Translations under genes and position numbers: made by a program | Notes under the pieces: generated by a model | Databases searched by the model: none | Told to the model about the DNA's origin: nothing | What the model saw: only the letters and a program-made list of their open reading frames with translations | Shown: piece after piece, positions 9,087 through 18,170 of the stretch | Layout: every line of letters begins with the position of its first letter | How positions within the stretch are numbered: position 1 is the first letter of the stretch | Assembly: GCA_910578865.1 (NCBI GenBank) | Contig: CAJTRM010000024.1 | Location: 1 to 44,796, forward strand | Reading direction: 5' to 3' | Source of the DNA: an uncultured Dorea sp. | GTDB lineage: Bacteria; Bacillota_A; Clostridia; Lachnospirales; Lachnospiraceae | Length of the DNA: 44,796 nt

Positions 9087-9146
9087 ATGAGGATTCATCC
9101 GGAAAGGCATCTGCCTTATGCAGAAATTCAGGTATATCGTCTATGA
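9087..9146 (+). CDS. Possible 19-codon leader ORF overlapping the aroA start
   Basis: An ATG-initiated frame encodes 19 residues (beginning MRIHPERH). Its TGA stop overlaps the aroA ATG as ATGA. That arrangement would allow translational coupling, which is attractive because aroA itself has only a weak AGG about 10 nt upstream. However, this small frame has no good ribosome binding site of its own and codes for nothing recognisable, so it may be chance. Confidence 0.25.
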   Translation: MRIHPERHLPYAEIQVYRL

Positions 9147-10459
9147 GCGTTAAAATCATCTATCCGGCCAAAAGCCTGCGGGGAGAACTGGAAGTCCCGG
9201 GGGACAAATCCATCTCCCACCGGGCTGTCATGCTTGGCTCTATCGCACAGGGAACTACAGAGATCACACATTTCCTTCCGGGCGCCGATTGCCTGTCCAC
9301 GATCGGCTGTTTCCGCAGCATGGGGATCCGGATCGAGGAAGAACCCGGCCGGATCCTGGTACACGGGAACGGACTCTGCGGACTTTCCGAGCCGAAAGGC
9401 ATCCTTTTGGCAGGCAACAGCGGAACCACTGCCAGACTTTTATCCGGAATTCTGGCAGGGCAGGCCTTTTCATCCTCTTTATCCGGAGACGAATCTCTGA
9501 ACTCCCGGCCTATGGGGAGGGTGATAACACCCCTTTGCAGTATGGGTGCACAGATCCTGAGCATCCGCGGCAACCAGTGCGCCCCTCTTCGCATTATGCC
9601 TGCAAAGCTTCACGGCATTACCTGCCGGCTGCCGGTTGCCTCCGCACAGGTCAAATCCGCCGTTCTTCTAGCCGGCCTGTACGGAGACAGCGAGACCTCT
9701 GTCACCGAACCTGCCCCCTCAAGAAACCATACAGAATTAATGCTGAAAAGCTTCGGGGCAGACCTTTGCTCCTCTCACAATACAGACCACAGCGTAACCG
9801 TCCGCATCAAACCCTGCCGGGAACTTAACGCCAGGAAAATATGCGTTCCCGGTGACATCTCCTCTGCCGCTTATTTTATTGCCGCCGGGCTTCTGGTGAA
9901 GGATTCAGAGCTTTTCATCAAACAGGTAGGAATCAATCCCACCCGGTCAGGATTTCTTAACATATGCCGCGCCATGGGGGCAGATATTACTCTGTCCGGA
10001 CGGTCCTCGGAGAACGGAGAAGACCGTGCAGATCTTCTGGTCAGAACGAGCAGCCTCAAGGGGACCGTCATTGAAGGTTCCATAATTCCGTCCTTAATTG
10101 ACGAGCTGCCCATTCTTGCCGTCCTGGCAGCATATGCACAGGGCACCACTGTCATCCGGGATGCCGCTGAATTGAAAGTAAAAGAAAGCAACCGCATTGA
10201 CGCTGTCACGGCAAACCTCAGGGCAATGGGCGCAAATGTCACCCCCACGGAGGACGGGATGGTCATTGAAGGGGGCCGCCCTCTTACCGGGACACACATC
10301 CGCACATTCCTGGACCACCGCATTGCCATGTCCTTCGCAGTGGCCGGCCTTGCCGCCGCAGGCAAGACCATCTTACACGACAGCCAGTGCGTAGATATCT
10401 CCTACCCTGCCTTCTTCACCGACCTGGAAAAGGTTCTCACTAAAACAGATGTTTATTAG
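9143..10459 (+). CDS. aroA: 3-phosphoshikimate 1-carboxyvinyltransferase (EPSP synthase)
   Basis: A 438-residue cytoplasmic enzyme of the shikimate pathway. It joins phosphoenolpyruvate to shikimate-3-phosphate to make EPSP, the precursor of chorismate. Diagnostic motifs are GDKSISHRA near residue 19, GNSGTTARL at about 92-100, and the C-terminal DHRIAMSFA segment that closes on substrate. Length is typical. It stands alone rather than with other aro genes, transcribed from the strong promoter at 8970-8999, and converges with the sugar kinase with a 20-nt 3' overlap. The start codon gives the standard N-terminus MSVKIIYPAKSLRG, although its ribosome binding site is poor. Confidence 0.95.
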   Translation: MSVKIIYPAKSLRGELEVPGDKSISHRAVMLGSIAQGTTEITHFLPGADCLSTIGCFRSMGIRIEEEPGRILVHGNGLCGLSEPKGILLAGNSGTTARLLSGILAGQAFSSSLSGDESLNSRPMGRVITPLCSMGAQILSIRGNQCAPLRIMPAKLHGITCRLPVASAQVKSAVLLAGLYGDSETSVTEPAPSRNHTELMLKSFGADLCSSHNTDHSVTVRIKPCRELNARKICVPGDISSAAYFIAAGLLVKDSELFIKQVGINPTRSGFLNICRAMGADITLSGRSSENGEDRADLLVRTSSLKGTVIEGSIIPSLIDELPILAVLAAYAQGTTVIRDAAELKVKESNRIDAVTANLRAMGANVTPTEDGMVIEGGRPLTGTHIRTFLDHRIAMSFAVAGLAAAGKTILHDSQCVDISYPAFFTDLEKVLTKTDVY

Positions 10460-11918
10460 CAGCATAGATCTCTTTGAACCTCTGGAATTCTTCCTCATAG
10501 ATCCTGACATTTTCTGCCACTGGCTCTGTCACTTCACGGTTCAGGTGTACCATGGCCCCGCACGCCTCCTTGTAATCACGGAAATAGCCGCTTCCCACCG
10601 CCGCAGTCATGGCAGCGCCGATACTGGCCTGTTCCCTGCCCTGATTCGTATAGATCGGGCAATCATACATATCTGCCTGAATCTGGCGGAACAGACGGCT
10701 CCTGGCTCCGCCTCCGGCCGCAATAATACGGTCTCCGGTAATCCCCAGGGACCGGAAGATTGCATAAGATTCCTTCATGCTGTAGACGATCCCTTCCATG
10801 GTACTCCGGATCAGATGTTCCTTTTGATGCCTGAGAGTCATGCCAAGATACACAGCCTTCGCATCCGGATCATTGTGAGGTGTACGTTCCCCGTTCAGAT
10901 AAGGGAGGAACAGAAGCCCTTCACTTCCCGCCGGCGCCTGTTCCGCCCGGGCCGTCATGGCGTCAAAGCTCTCTGCACCCAGAATACTGTTTTTCAGCCA
11001 TTTTAATGCAACGCCTCCGCTCAAATGCGCTCCCATAATGCTCCAGAGCCCTTCACCGCCATGGCACCATGTATTTGTACGCAGCGCAGGGTCGTACAGC
11101 GGTTCTTCCAGCGCACACGTTAAATGGCAGGCTGTGCCTATGGTAGAGGCCATCAGCCCGCTTCTGATCATACCGTTTCCAAGTTCCATCATCAGGGAAT
11201 CTCCCCCGCCGTACGCCACAAACGTACCTTCCCTGAGCCCGGTAAGCTCAGCGCATTCCCGGGTTACCTCTCCGGCCTTTTCATATGCTTCATGGTTTTC
11301 CACCAATATTTCACCGGGAATGTTCAATTCACGAAGCATCTCACAGGCCCAGGTACGGTTCTTCATATCCCACATGCCGGTTCCGCTTCCGTCCGACGCA
11401 TCCGTACCCCATTCCCCGCAGATCCGGTATCGGATGTAATCCTTGGGGCACATAATCTTATGGATCCTTTCATACTTCTGCGGCTCATGCTCTCTGACCC
11501 ACAGAAGTGACGGCAGCATAAATCCGGTACTCAAACGGTTACAGAATACACGGCTTACCTTCTCCCGGGACACCTGTCCATAGATGTCTTCAATCTGTCC
11601 TGCACTTCGCTGGTCTGCCCAGATAATCGCATTTCTGATTGGGTTTCCGCTTCTGTCTGTCATCACCAGCCCATGCATCTGTCCGGAAAAACCGATTCCC
11701 AGGATTCCTTCACGGATAGTCTCATGGACGTCCAGCATCTTCCCGATTGCCCGGACCGTTGCCTGCCACAGCTGTTCCATATCCTGCTCTGCCTGATTCA
11801 GGCCGGGCTTGCGGATGTCATATTCACACTGGCCTTCCGCCAGAGTCCTGCCCGCCGGGTCTACCGCCACGGCCCTCACACTTGACGTCCCCAGGTCAAT
11901 TCCCACAAAACACTCCAT
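10440..11918 (-). CDS. FGGY-family carbohydrate kinase, xylulokinase-like
   Basis: A 492-residue ATP-dependent sugar kinase. The N-terminal phosphate-binding loop is GIDLGTSSVRA, and the GFSGQMHGLV segment is the signature of xylulokinases rather than glycerol kinases. The second half carries the actin-fold ATP site (AAGGGARS). The ribosome binding site GAGGAGG is well placed. It lies 83 nt after DUF1667 in a minus-strand run with two flavoproteins that normally accompany glycerol-3-phosphate oxidation. The sugar or polyol it phosphorylates is therefore open: D-xylulose is the family default, but a polyol is possible. Confidence 0.85.
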   Translation of the reverse strand: MECFVGIDLGTSSVRAVAVDPAGRTLAEGQCEYDIRKPGLNQAEQDMEQLWQATVRAIGKMLDVHETIREGILGIGFSGQMHGLVMTDRSGNPIRNAIIWADQRSAGQIEDIYGQVSREKVSRVFCNRLSTGFMLPSLLWVREHEPQKYERIHKIMCPKDYIRYRICGEWGTDASDGSGTGMWDMKNRTWACEMLRELNIPGEILVENHEAYEKAGEVTRECAELTGLREGTFVAYGGGDSLMMELGNGMIRSGLMASTIGTACHLTCALEEPLYDPALRTNTWCHGGEGLWSIMGAHLSGGVALKWLKNSILGAESFDAMTARAEQAPAGSEGLLFLPYLNGERTPHNDPDAKAVYLGMTLRHQKEHLIRSTMEGIVYSMKESYAIFRSLGITGDRIIAAGGGARSRLFRQIQADMYDCPIYTNQGREQASIGAAMTAAVGSGYFRDYKEACGAMVHLNREVTEPVAENVRIYEEEFQRFKEIYAANKHLF

Positions 11919-12001
11919 TTCAAATTCCTCCTCTTTATCTTCCTATCCTGCCGCCCTCTACGGACCAAACAGGTCATTGTATTTCTCAGACAATCAACAC
12001 C

Positions 12002-12361
12002 TCATAAAACCGTCTTTGTGGCTATAATATCTACCCCCGTATCCGCCACATCTTCCACGATTACATCCCCAGCGTACACCGGTGTCTTTACCTGTATATC
12101 TTTCAGTTCCCTCATGCATGCAAAAATTCTGTCCTTTGGAATCTCCTTCTGTGTCCGCACAGACAGGACCTCCCCTGTCTTCCCGGAGATCTTTACCGTG
12201 GTAGTCACCGTTCTGGCCGGACGGAGGACCTCTTTTCTTGCATAGCTGTCTCCGCGCCCGCAAGTATTGCCTGCAACCTTTATGCTCCCGTCTTCTGCGA
12301 TGCTGACCTCAAGAGCACATCCCATCGGGCAGCCGATACATATCAGTTCTCTTTTCTCCAT
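12002..12361 (-). CDS. DUF1667 cysteine-motif protein of the glycerol-3-phosphate oxidation module
   Basis: A 119-residue protein with an N-terminal CIGCPMGC motif and a further cysteine in NTCGRG (Cys 8, 11, 15, 33), fitting a metal or iron-sulfur site. The rest is a compact beta-rich domain. DUF1667 proteins in Clostridia are encoded beside a GlpA-like dehydrogenase and a pyridine-nucleotide flavoprotein, exactly as here (6 nt and then 13 nt between genes). They are thought to form part of that electron-transfer complex. The biochemical role is not established. Confidence 0.85.
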   Translation of the reverse strand: MEKRELICIGCPMGCALEVSIAEDGSIKVAGNTCGRGDSYARKEVLRPARTVTTTVKISGKTGEVLSVRTQKEIPKDRIFACMRELKDIQVKTPVYAGDVIVEDVADTGVDIIATKTVL

Positions 12362-12367
12362 GTGCGT

Positions 12368-13645
12368 CTACCTCTCTTCTACCTTTACTGTGATCTTGTG
12401 CAGGGACGGAGCGCCCTTTAGTCTGTCCCTGGTAATGCGGATCTCTTCCATCTCCCCGGGAGCCGCCACCAGACGCTTTTTCTTTAAAATCATCTCTTCG
12501 TCAAACAGCACATTGATGCAGCAGTTTTTATAGACCCGGTCCACGCGGAAACGTACGGTCAATGTCTCATCCATGCGCTCCGTGCAAATGCTTCCCGGCA
12601 CCGTATACCGGACTCCCGGGCCTGCTTCAATCCGGATTGTCCGCTTCTTTACAGAATTTCCTCTTCCCCGCGCTGAATTCCTGATATATTCTGCTGCATG
12701 TCTGCCCGCCAGCGCCGCCTCCTCTGATACGAAATCCACCAGATCATGCACATGCAGCACATTGCCGCAGGCAAACACTCCTTCTGCACTTGTCTCAAAA
12801 CTTTCGTCCACCTCAGGACCGGAAGTAACTTCATTCAGTAATACTCCCATCCCACGGGATAATTCATTTTCCGGGATCAGTCCCACGGAAAGCAAAAGTG
12901 TATCGCAGCTGTAATCCTCTTCCGTGCCGGGAATCGGCCTCCCCTTTTCATCCACCTGTGCCAGCGTAACGCCTTCCACCCGGTCCTTCCCTTGAATGTC
13001 TACTACTGTATGGCTTAGTTTCAGCGGAATCCCGTAGTCCTGAAGACACTGTACAATATTACGTTTCAATCCGCCGGAGTAGGGCATCAATTCCGCCACG
13101 GCCTTTACCACAGCCCCCTCCAGTGTCATCCGTCTGGCCATAATAAGCCCGATATCCCCGGAGCCCAGGATCACCACCTCCCGTCCCGGGAGATATCCTT
13201 CCATATTTACCAGACGCTGTGCCGTCCCTGCCGTGAAGATACCTGCCGGACGGTACCCCGGAAGATTCAGGGCTCCCCTGGGGCGCTCCCTGCATCCCAT
13301 TGCCAGTATGACAGCCTTTGCCCGGATCCGGAACAGCCCGTCCTCCCGGTTCAGAGCCGTCACTGTCTTTTCCGGGCTGATATCCATAACCATGGTATTC
13401 AGCTTATATTCTATGTGCAGGTCTTCTGCCTGTCTGATAAACCTTGCCGCATACTCCGGCCCCGTCAGTTCCTCTTGAAATGTATGAAGGCCGAAACCAT
13501 TGTGAATACACTGGTTTAAAATACCTCCAAGCTCCCGGTCTCTCTCAAGGATCAGAACGTCCTCAATCCCATGCTGCCTTGCGGATATGGCAGCTGCAAG
13601 GCCCGCCGGGCCTCCCCCGATAATAACGATCTCACAGTCCCGCAT
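12368..13645 (-). CDS. NAD(P)/FAD-dependent oxidoreductase (glycerol-3-phosphate module)
   Basis: A 425-residue flavoprotein with an FAD-binding motif GGGPAGLAAA at residues 8-17 and a second dinucleotide motif GSGDIG at about 160-165. A GCRERPRG segment typical of this group is also present. It resembles the small NADH-oxidising subunit that pairs with GlpA-type dehydrogenases, passing electrons between NAD and the dehydrogenase. A C-terminal domain of about 90 residues follows the Rossmann folds. It sits 13 nt after the dehydrogenase and 6 nt before DUF1667. Confidence 0.85.
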   Translation of the reverse strand: MRDCEIVIIGGGPAGLAAAISARQHGIEDVLILERDRELGGILNQCIHNGFGLHTFQEELTGPEYAARFIRQAEDLHIEYKLNTMVMDISPEKTVTALNREDGLFRIRAKAVILAMGCRERPRGALNLPGYRPAGIFTAGTAQRLVNMEGYLPGREVVILGSGDIGLIMARRMTLEGAVVKAVAELMPYSGGLKRNIVQCLQDYGIPLKLSHTVVDIQGKDRVEGVTLAQVDEKGRPIPGTEEDYSCDTLLLSVGLIPENELSRGMGVLLNEVTSGPEVDESFETSAEGVFACGNVLHVHDLVDFVSEEAALAGRHAAEYIRNSARGRGNSVKKRTIRIEAGPGVRYTVPGSICTERMDETLTVRFRVDRVYKNCCINVLFDEEMILKKKRLVAAPGEMEEIRITRDRLKGAPSLHKITVKVEER

Positions 13646-13658
13646 AGTTCTCCTCCTC

Positions 13659-15095
13659 TTACAGCATGTCCTTATTAATTCCGACGGCCACTTCTGAGCC
13701 TTTTCCTGCTTTCGTCACCTCTTCCACAGAGACTTCAAGTTCTCTGGAAAGAATCTCCAGCACCCGGGGAGAACAGAAACCGGACTGGCATCGTCCCATC
13801 CCGGCGCGCGTTCTCCGCTTTACACCGTCCAGAGACCTTGCTCCCAGCGGGCGCCGGACGGCATCCAGGATCTCACCCTCCGTTATCATCTCACAGCGGC
13901 AGACGATCGTCCCGTAAGCCGGCTGCTCTTTGATCAGCTGATTCCTTCTGTCCATGCTTAATGTATCTGGATTCAGGATTCCTTTTCGCTTCGATATAAA
14001 ATGCTCTTTTTCTTCCGGCTTTAGCTTTTCCTTCAATATCCCGGCCACCAGTTCTCCCACCGCCGGACAGCTGGCAAGCCCCGGAGACTCGATGCCTGCA
14101 CAGTCAATAAATCCTTCTGCATCCTCTGCCTCTCCGATGATAAATTCATGGCCGTCCTCATGGGGTCTCAGGCCTGCAAAAGAAGTAATCACCTGACGGA
14201 TAGGAAGATCCTTTACACTCCTTCCGGCCTTTGCAAGCACTTCAGAGAGTCCCTCCCTGGTAGTGCATGTCCCTTCCTTATCTTCAATATCAACAGCATT
14301 GGGCCCGATCAACAGGTTCCCGTGAATCGTCGGCGCCACCAGCACTCCTTTTCCGTAAGCCCCCGGCAGTGAAAATATGGTCCTTTCCACATGCCGCCCT
14401 GCACATTTGTCCAGCAGACAGTACTCTCCTCTCCTGGCGGTAATATGTATCTTATTCCGGCTGACCATATTGTGGAAACGATCTGCATACACTCCCGCCG
14501 CATTGACGACACACCTTGCCCGGATCTCTTCCCGGTCTGTCCCAAGAAGGAAACCATCTGTAAGCTTCTCTATCCTCTGGACCTCCGTGCGGAACCGAAA
14601 TTCAACGCCGTTTACAGATGCATTTTCTGCCAGCGCTATATTCAGCTGAAACGGACAGACGATTCCTGCACTGGGTGCATAAAGCGCCGCATGCACATCG
14701 TCTGTGACATTCGGTTCCATCCGGAGCACCTCATCTCTGTTTAAAATCTCAAGCCCTCTCACTCCGTTTTCCAGCCCCTGCTGATACAATTGTTTCAGCC
14801 TGGGAAAATCCTCCTCTGAAAGACAGAGCACCAGAGAACCGTTTCTTTTCCAGGGGAAATCCAGTTCCTTTGACAGCTGTTCCATCATCTCGTTGCCGCG
14901 CACATTGAGCCTGGCCATCCGTGTGCCCGGTTTTGCATCATACCCTGCATGGACAATCGCGCTGTTGGCCTTTGACGTCCCGCAGCACACATCCTCTTCC
15001 TTTTCAAGCACACACACCTTCAGCCGGAAGCGGGACAGTTCCCTTGCAACTGCCGCCCCGGTCACACCTCCCCCAATAATCGCAACATCGTACAT
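13659..15095 (-). CDS. GlpA-like FAD-dependent glycerol-3-phosphate dehydrogenase with BFD-type [2Fe-2S] domain
   Basis: A 478-residue enzyme predicted to oxidise sn-glycerol-3-phosphate to dihydroxyacetone phosphate. A DAO-fold FAD domain opens with GGGVTGAAVARELS and continues with the SKANSAIVHAGY segment. The C-terminal BFD-like domain has CRCEM and the spaced GMGRCQSGFC cysteines (four in total) for a [2Fe-2S] cluster. It is the first gene of the module with the NAD-flavoprotein, DUF1667 and the kinase, and starts after AAGGAGG. The nearest upstream gene is sodC, 42 nt away, and I see no terminator between them. Confidence 0.85.
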   Translation of the reverse strand: MYDVAIIGGGVTGAAVARELSRFRLKVCVLEKEEDVCCGTSKANSAIVHAGYDAKPGTRMARLNVRGNEMMEQLSKELDFPWKRNGSLVLCLSEEDFPRLKQLYQQGLENGVRGLEILNRDEVLRMEPNVTDDVHAALYAPSAGIVCPFQLNIALAENASVNGVEFRFRTEVQRIEKLTDGFLLGTDREEIRARCVVNAAGVYADRFHNMVSRNKIHITARRGEYCLLDKCAGRHVERTIFSLPGAYGKGVLVAPTIHGNLLIGPNAVDIEDKEGTCTTREGLSEVLAKAGRSVKDLPIRQVITSFAGLRPHEDGHEFIIGEAEDAEGFIDCAGIESPGLASCPAVGELVAGILKEKLKPEEKEHFISKRKGILNPDTLSMDRRNQLIKEQPAYGTIVCRCEMITEGEILDAVRRPLGARSLDGVKRRTRAGMGRCQSGFCSPRVLEILSRELEVSVEEVTKAGKGSEVAVGINKDML

Positions 15096-15137
15096 TATAA
15101 AATTTCCTCCTTCATCTTCATGGTTTTCTCTTAAAAC

Positions 15138-15617
15138 TCACGGCATCTCCCGTTCTCCGGGGACAATCAGGCCGCACGCGATCTTCTCTCCCGAATCCCC
15201 GGAGGGCTGTGTGCGGAAATCATCCGGCATACTGTGGATGACAATGGTTCTGCCCACTACATCCTCAGGGAAAAATCTGGTGGTATACACTGACATCCAG
15301 GCAGAGCCATGATCTGCCAAAAACGGCGGCAGATCTCCCGCATGCTTCGGATGAGATACCTGCCCCGGATTGTAGTGGCCTCCCGTGTCTGCAAACGGGT
15401 CCTCGCCGTTCCCGGTACACGAACTCCCTTCATGGATGTGGAACCCGAAGAATCCAGAATTTTCATCCTTTATCTTTCCGGGGAGCCCCGTCACCTCAAC
15501 TACCAGAACCGTCCCTCCATGAACATCGTAAAAATCTGCTTTTCCTTTAATGTCCGGATATGTTTCACTCCCTTTGATGATTGCACGGGCAGCCGGAATT
15601 TCTTTTAGTTTTTCCAT
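15138..15617 (-). CDS. sodC: Cu/Zn superoxide dismutase family protein, cytoplasmic
   Basis: A 159-residue protein that should dismutate superoxide. Copper/zinc ligands are present: His60 and His62 (GFHIHEG), His81 (GGHYNP), His89, His92, Asp95 (KHAGD) and His128. The disulfide cysteines at 67 and 148 are also there. The zinc loop is compact, with only two residues between His89 and His92. The active-site arginine of the canonical enzyme is lysine (Lys145 in GEKIACG). There is no signal peptide, unlike most bacterial SodC. The ATG at 15617 is chosen because AAGGAGG precedes it; the longer frame would translate through that site. It lies 62 nt after hemB. Confidence 0.88.
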   Translation of the reverse strand: MEKLKEIPAARAIIKGSETYPDIKGKADFYDVHGGTVLVVEVTGLPGKIKDENSGFFGFHIHEGSSCTGNGEDPFADTGGHYNPGQVSHPKHAGDLPPFLADHGSAWMSVYTTRFFPEDVVGRTIVIHSMPDDFRTQPSGDSGEKIACGLIVPGEREMP

Positions 15618-15679
15618 TTTATTATCAGCCTCCTTTTTGCAATCATATGTCAAAAACAGTAAAATATGTACTTTTCAGA

Positions 15680-16657
15680 TTATCCGATTTTTCCTTCGTC
15701 CATATACCCTGCAAGTTCTTTTGCGTAGTAGGTTAGATAACACTGCGCCCCTGCCCGATATGCGGCGGCGGCAGTTTCACATACAATCTGTTCCTCATTG
15801 ATCCATCCATTCCCCGCAGCTGCCTTTATCATCGCGTACTCGCCGCTTACACTGTACGCCGCCACCGGAAGGCTGGTCTCCTGTTTCACTCTTGTGATCA
15901 TATCCAGATACGCAAGAGCCGGTTTCACCATAATAATATCCGCGCCTTCCTCTTCATCCAGCTTTACCTCACGGATTCCCTCTCTGCTGTTGTGATAGTC
16001 CATCTGATAGCTTTTACGGTCTCCGAAAGCCGGAGCCGAATCCGCCGCGTCCCGAAACGGTGCATAGAAGCCGGAGGCGTATTTTACCGCGTAAGACATA
16101 ATCGGCACATTACTATAGCCCTCCATATCCAAAGTACTGCGGATGGCGGCCACCCTCCCGTCCATCATATCAGACGGAGCCACCATATCTGCCCCTGCCC
16201 GGACATGTGACAGGGCAGTCTTCGCAAGTACATCCAGTGTAGCGTCGTTATCCACCTCATGCCCGCACAGCATTCCACAATGTCCGTGGGACGTATACTC
16301 GCACAGACACACATCCGTAATAAAATAAAGCTCCGGGAACCGGCTCTTTGCCTCCCTGAGCGCCCGCTGAATAATACCGTCCTCTGCGTACGCCTGGCTT
16401 GCCTGTTCATCCTTGCCTGCCGGAATTCCAAAAAGCATGACAGAACCCACTCCCGCCCGGCTCACATTTTCAAGTTCATAAAACATCTGGTCCACGCTAT
16501 ACCGGTACTGGCCGACCATTGACGGAATCTCTTCCCGGATTCCTTCTCCGTCTTTTACAAACATCGGATAGATCAGCGAAGACTTATCCATCCTCGTCTC
16601 CCGCACCATCTTCCGCAATCCTTCACATCCTCTTAATCTTCTGGGTCTCTTTCTCAT
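15680..16657 (-). CDS. hemB: Porphobilinogen synthase (5-aminolevulinate dehydratase)
   Basis: A 325-residue enzyme condensing two 5-aminolevulinate molecules to porphobilinogen. It has the zinc-type metal site DVCLCEYTSHGHCG with three cysteines, the Schiff-base lysine region (IMVKPALAYLD) and the SYAVKYASGFY segment. It overlaps the end of cobA/hemD by 35 nt, with AAAGGA before the start. It is the last tetrapyrrole gene of the sirC-hemC-cobA/hemD-hemB set, which supplies the uroporphyrinogen III needed for cobalamin and sirohaem. Confidence 0.95.
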   Translation of the reverse strand: MRKRPRRLRGCEGLRKMVRETRMDKSSLIYPMFVKDGEGIREEIPSMVGQYRYSVDQMFYELENVSRAGVGSVMLFGIPAGKDEQASQAYAEDGIIQRALREAKSRFPELYFITDVCLCEYTSHGHCGMLCGHEVDNDATLDVLAKTALSHVRAGADMVAPSDMMDGRVAAIRSTLDMEGYSNVPIMSYAVKYASGFYAPFRDAADSAPAFGDRKSYQMDYHNSREGIREVKLDEEEGADIIMVKPALAYLDMITRVKQETSLPVAAYSVSGEYAMIKAAAGNGWINEEQIVCETAAAAYRAGAQCYLTYYAKELAGYMDEGKIG

Positions 16658-18170
16658 CTTCTTTGATCCTTTCTGTCAATTCTACTAAGCTGTCTATCGT
16701 TGCCTTTTCTGCCACATAACACTGCATGCCGTACTGCCTTGCACGCTCCTGTGTCTGCCTCCCGATGCAGGCCGCCTTTACCTTTTTGTAATCAATCCCC
16801 CCGGTGACCGCCGCAAATCCGTCTACCGTCGATGCACTGGTAAATACGACACAGTCAATCCTGCCTCCTGCAAATTCCTCTTTTAAATCTATGCTCTGAC
16901 ACTCCCGGTACACGGTCTCATAAATGGGCAGATCCTCCACATATGCCCCTGCGCCTTCCAGCATAGGCACCAGCATCTGGTTGCCCTTCGCCGCCCTGGG
17001 GATCAGGATTTTCTTCCCCCGAATCCCCTGCCTGATCAGAGCCTCTGCAAGAGCCTCTCCTTCATACACCTCCGGCATCAGGTCTGCCAGGATTCCTCTC
17101 TCCCTCAGAGCCTTTCTCGTCCCCTCGCCGATCACTGCCAGATGAACTCCGGACAGCCTACGGACATCCACATCATTTTCAGCCATCTCCTCAAAAAAGA
17201 TACGCACTCCGACCTGGCTGGTAAACACGATCCAGCTGTAATCCTCCAATTGCTCCAGCGCCCTCCGGATTCCCGGCTGCTGCATGTACGGTACCGTGGC
17301 GATTGCCGGAACCTCCAAAACCTCTGCTCCTTTTCTTCTCAGCCGGTCTGCAGTCTCCGACACATGCTCCCTGGGTCTTGTCACCAGAATCCGCATCCCG
17401 GAAAGAGGAAGCTCTTCATACCAGGAAAGCCGGCCGCACAGCCTGCACACCTCTCCCACAATAATAATCGCCGGGGGCTCGATTCCTGCCTGCTTTGCCT
17501 CCCGCTCAATCTCTTTTAACGGGGCAGCTGCCTTTCTCTGCCTTGCCGTCGTCCCCTCCTGAAGAACTGCCGCAGGCATATCGGGAGACATCCCGGCCTC
17601 TAAAAGGCCTGCCTGGATATCCTCCAGAGCCGTCACTCCCATCAAAAATACCAGTGTCCCCTTTAATTGAGCCAGCGCATGATAGTCCAGGCCGGTTTCT
17701 CCTCCCTTCTTTCGATGCGCGGTAATGATATGTACTGAAGAAGCATACTCTCTGTGTGTTACCGGAATCCCCTGGTATGCAGGTACGGCAAGCGAAGAAG
17801 TAACTCCCGGGACAACTTCGTAAGGGATTCCCCTGTCCCTCAATACCTGAAGCTCTTCTCCTCCTCTTCCGAACAGAAACGGATCCCCGCCTTTCAGACG
17901 GACCACCGACTGCCCTTTTTCTGCCTCCTCTACAAGGATCTGGTTGATCCGTTCCTGTGCGACAGGATGATGCCCGGCTTCCTTTCCTACATTGATCATC
18001 CGTCCGTGCTCCCCGATCACTGTCAAAAGTGAGCGTCCGACCAGATGGTCGTACACGATCACATCCGCATCCCGGAGCACCTGCAGCCCTTTCAGCGTCA
18101 ATAACCCTATATCTCCGGGGCCTGCGCCCACCAGCCATACTTTACCGCATGTCCGTCTGTTCTCGTCCAT
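16623..18170 (-). CDS. cobA-hemD: Fused uroporphyrinogen-III C-methyltransferase / uroporphyrinogen-III synthase
   Basis: A 515-residue bifunctional protein. Residues about 9-250 are the SAM-dependent methyltransferase (VGAGPGDIGLLTLKG, then VVRLKGGDPFLFGRGGEE), which makes precorrin-2 from uroporphyrinogen III. Residues about 259-500 are the HemD synthase (MRILVTRPREH), which closes and inverts ring D. This fusion is common in Clostridia and channels flux to corrins. The ATG at 18170, preceded by GGAGG, is preferred over an upstream in-frame ATG; it overlaps hemC by 29 nt. CobA here means the SUMT activity, not the corrinoid adenosyltransferase. Confidence 0.95.
   Translation of the reverse strand: MDENRRTCGKVWLVGAGPGDIGLLTLKGLQVLRDADVIVYDHLVGRSLLTVIGEHGRMINVGKEAGHHPVAQERINQILVEEAEKGQSVVRLKGGDPFLFGRGGEELQVLRDRGIPYEVVPGVTSSLAVPAYQGIPVTHREYASSVHIITAHRKKGGETGLDYHALAQLKGTLVFLMGVTALEDIQAGLLEAGMSPDMPAAVLQEGTTARQRKAAAPLKEIEREAKQAGIEPPAIIIVGEVCRLCGRLSWYEELPLSGMRILVTRPREHVSETADRLRRKGAEVLEVPAIATVPYMQQPGIRRALEQLEDYSWIVFTSQVGVRIFFEEMAENDVDVRRLSGVHLAVIGEGTRKALRERGILADLMPEVYEGEALAEALIRQGIRGKKILIPRAAKGNQMLVPMLEGAGAYVEDLPIYETVYRECQSIDLKEEFAGGRIDCVVFTSASTVDGFAAVTGGIDYKKVKAACIGRQTQERARQYGMQCYVAEKATIDSLVELTERIKEDEKETQKIKRM

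Noticed and set aside
8883..9110. 75-codon open frame on the minus strand in the gap upstream of aroA
   Set aside because: No ribosome binding site, no recognisable motif, and it lies across the plus-strand aroA promoter and leader.
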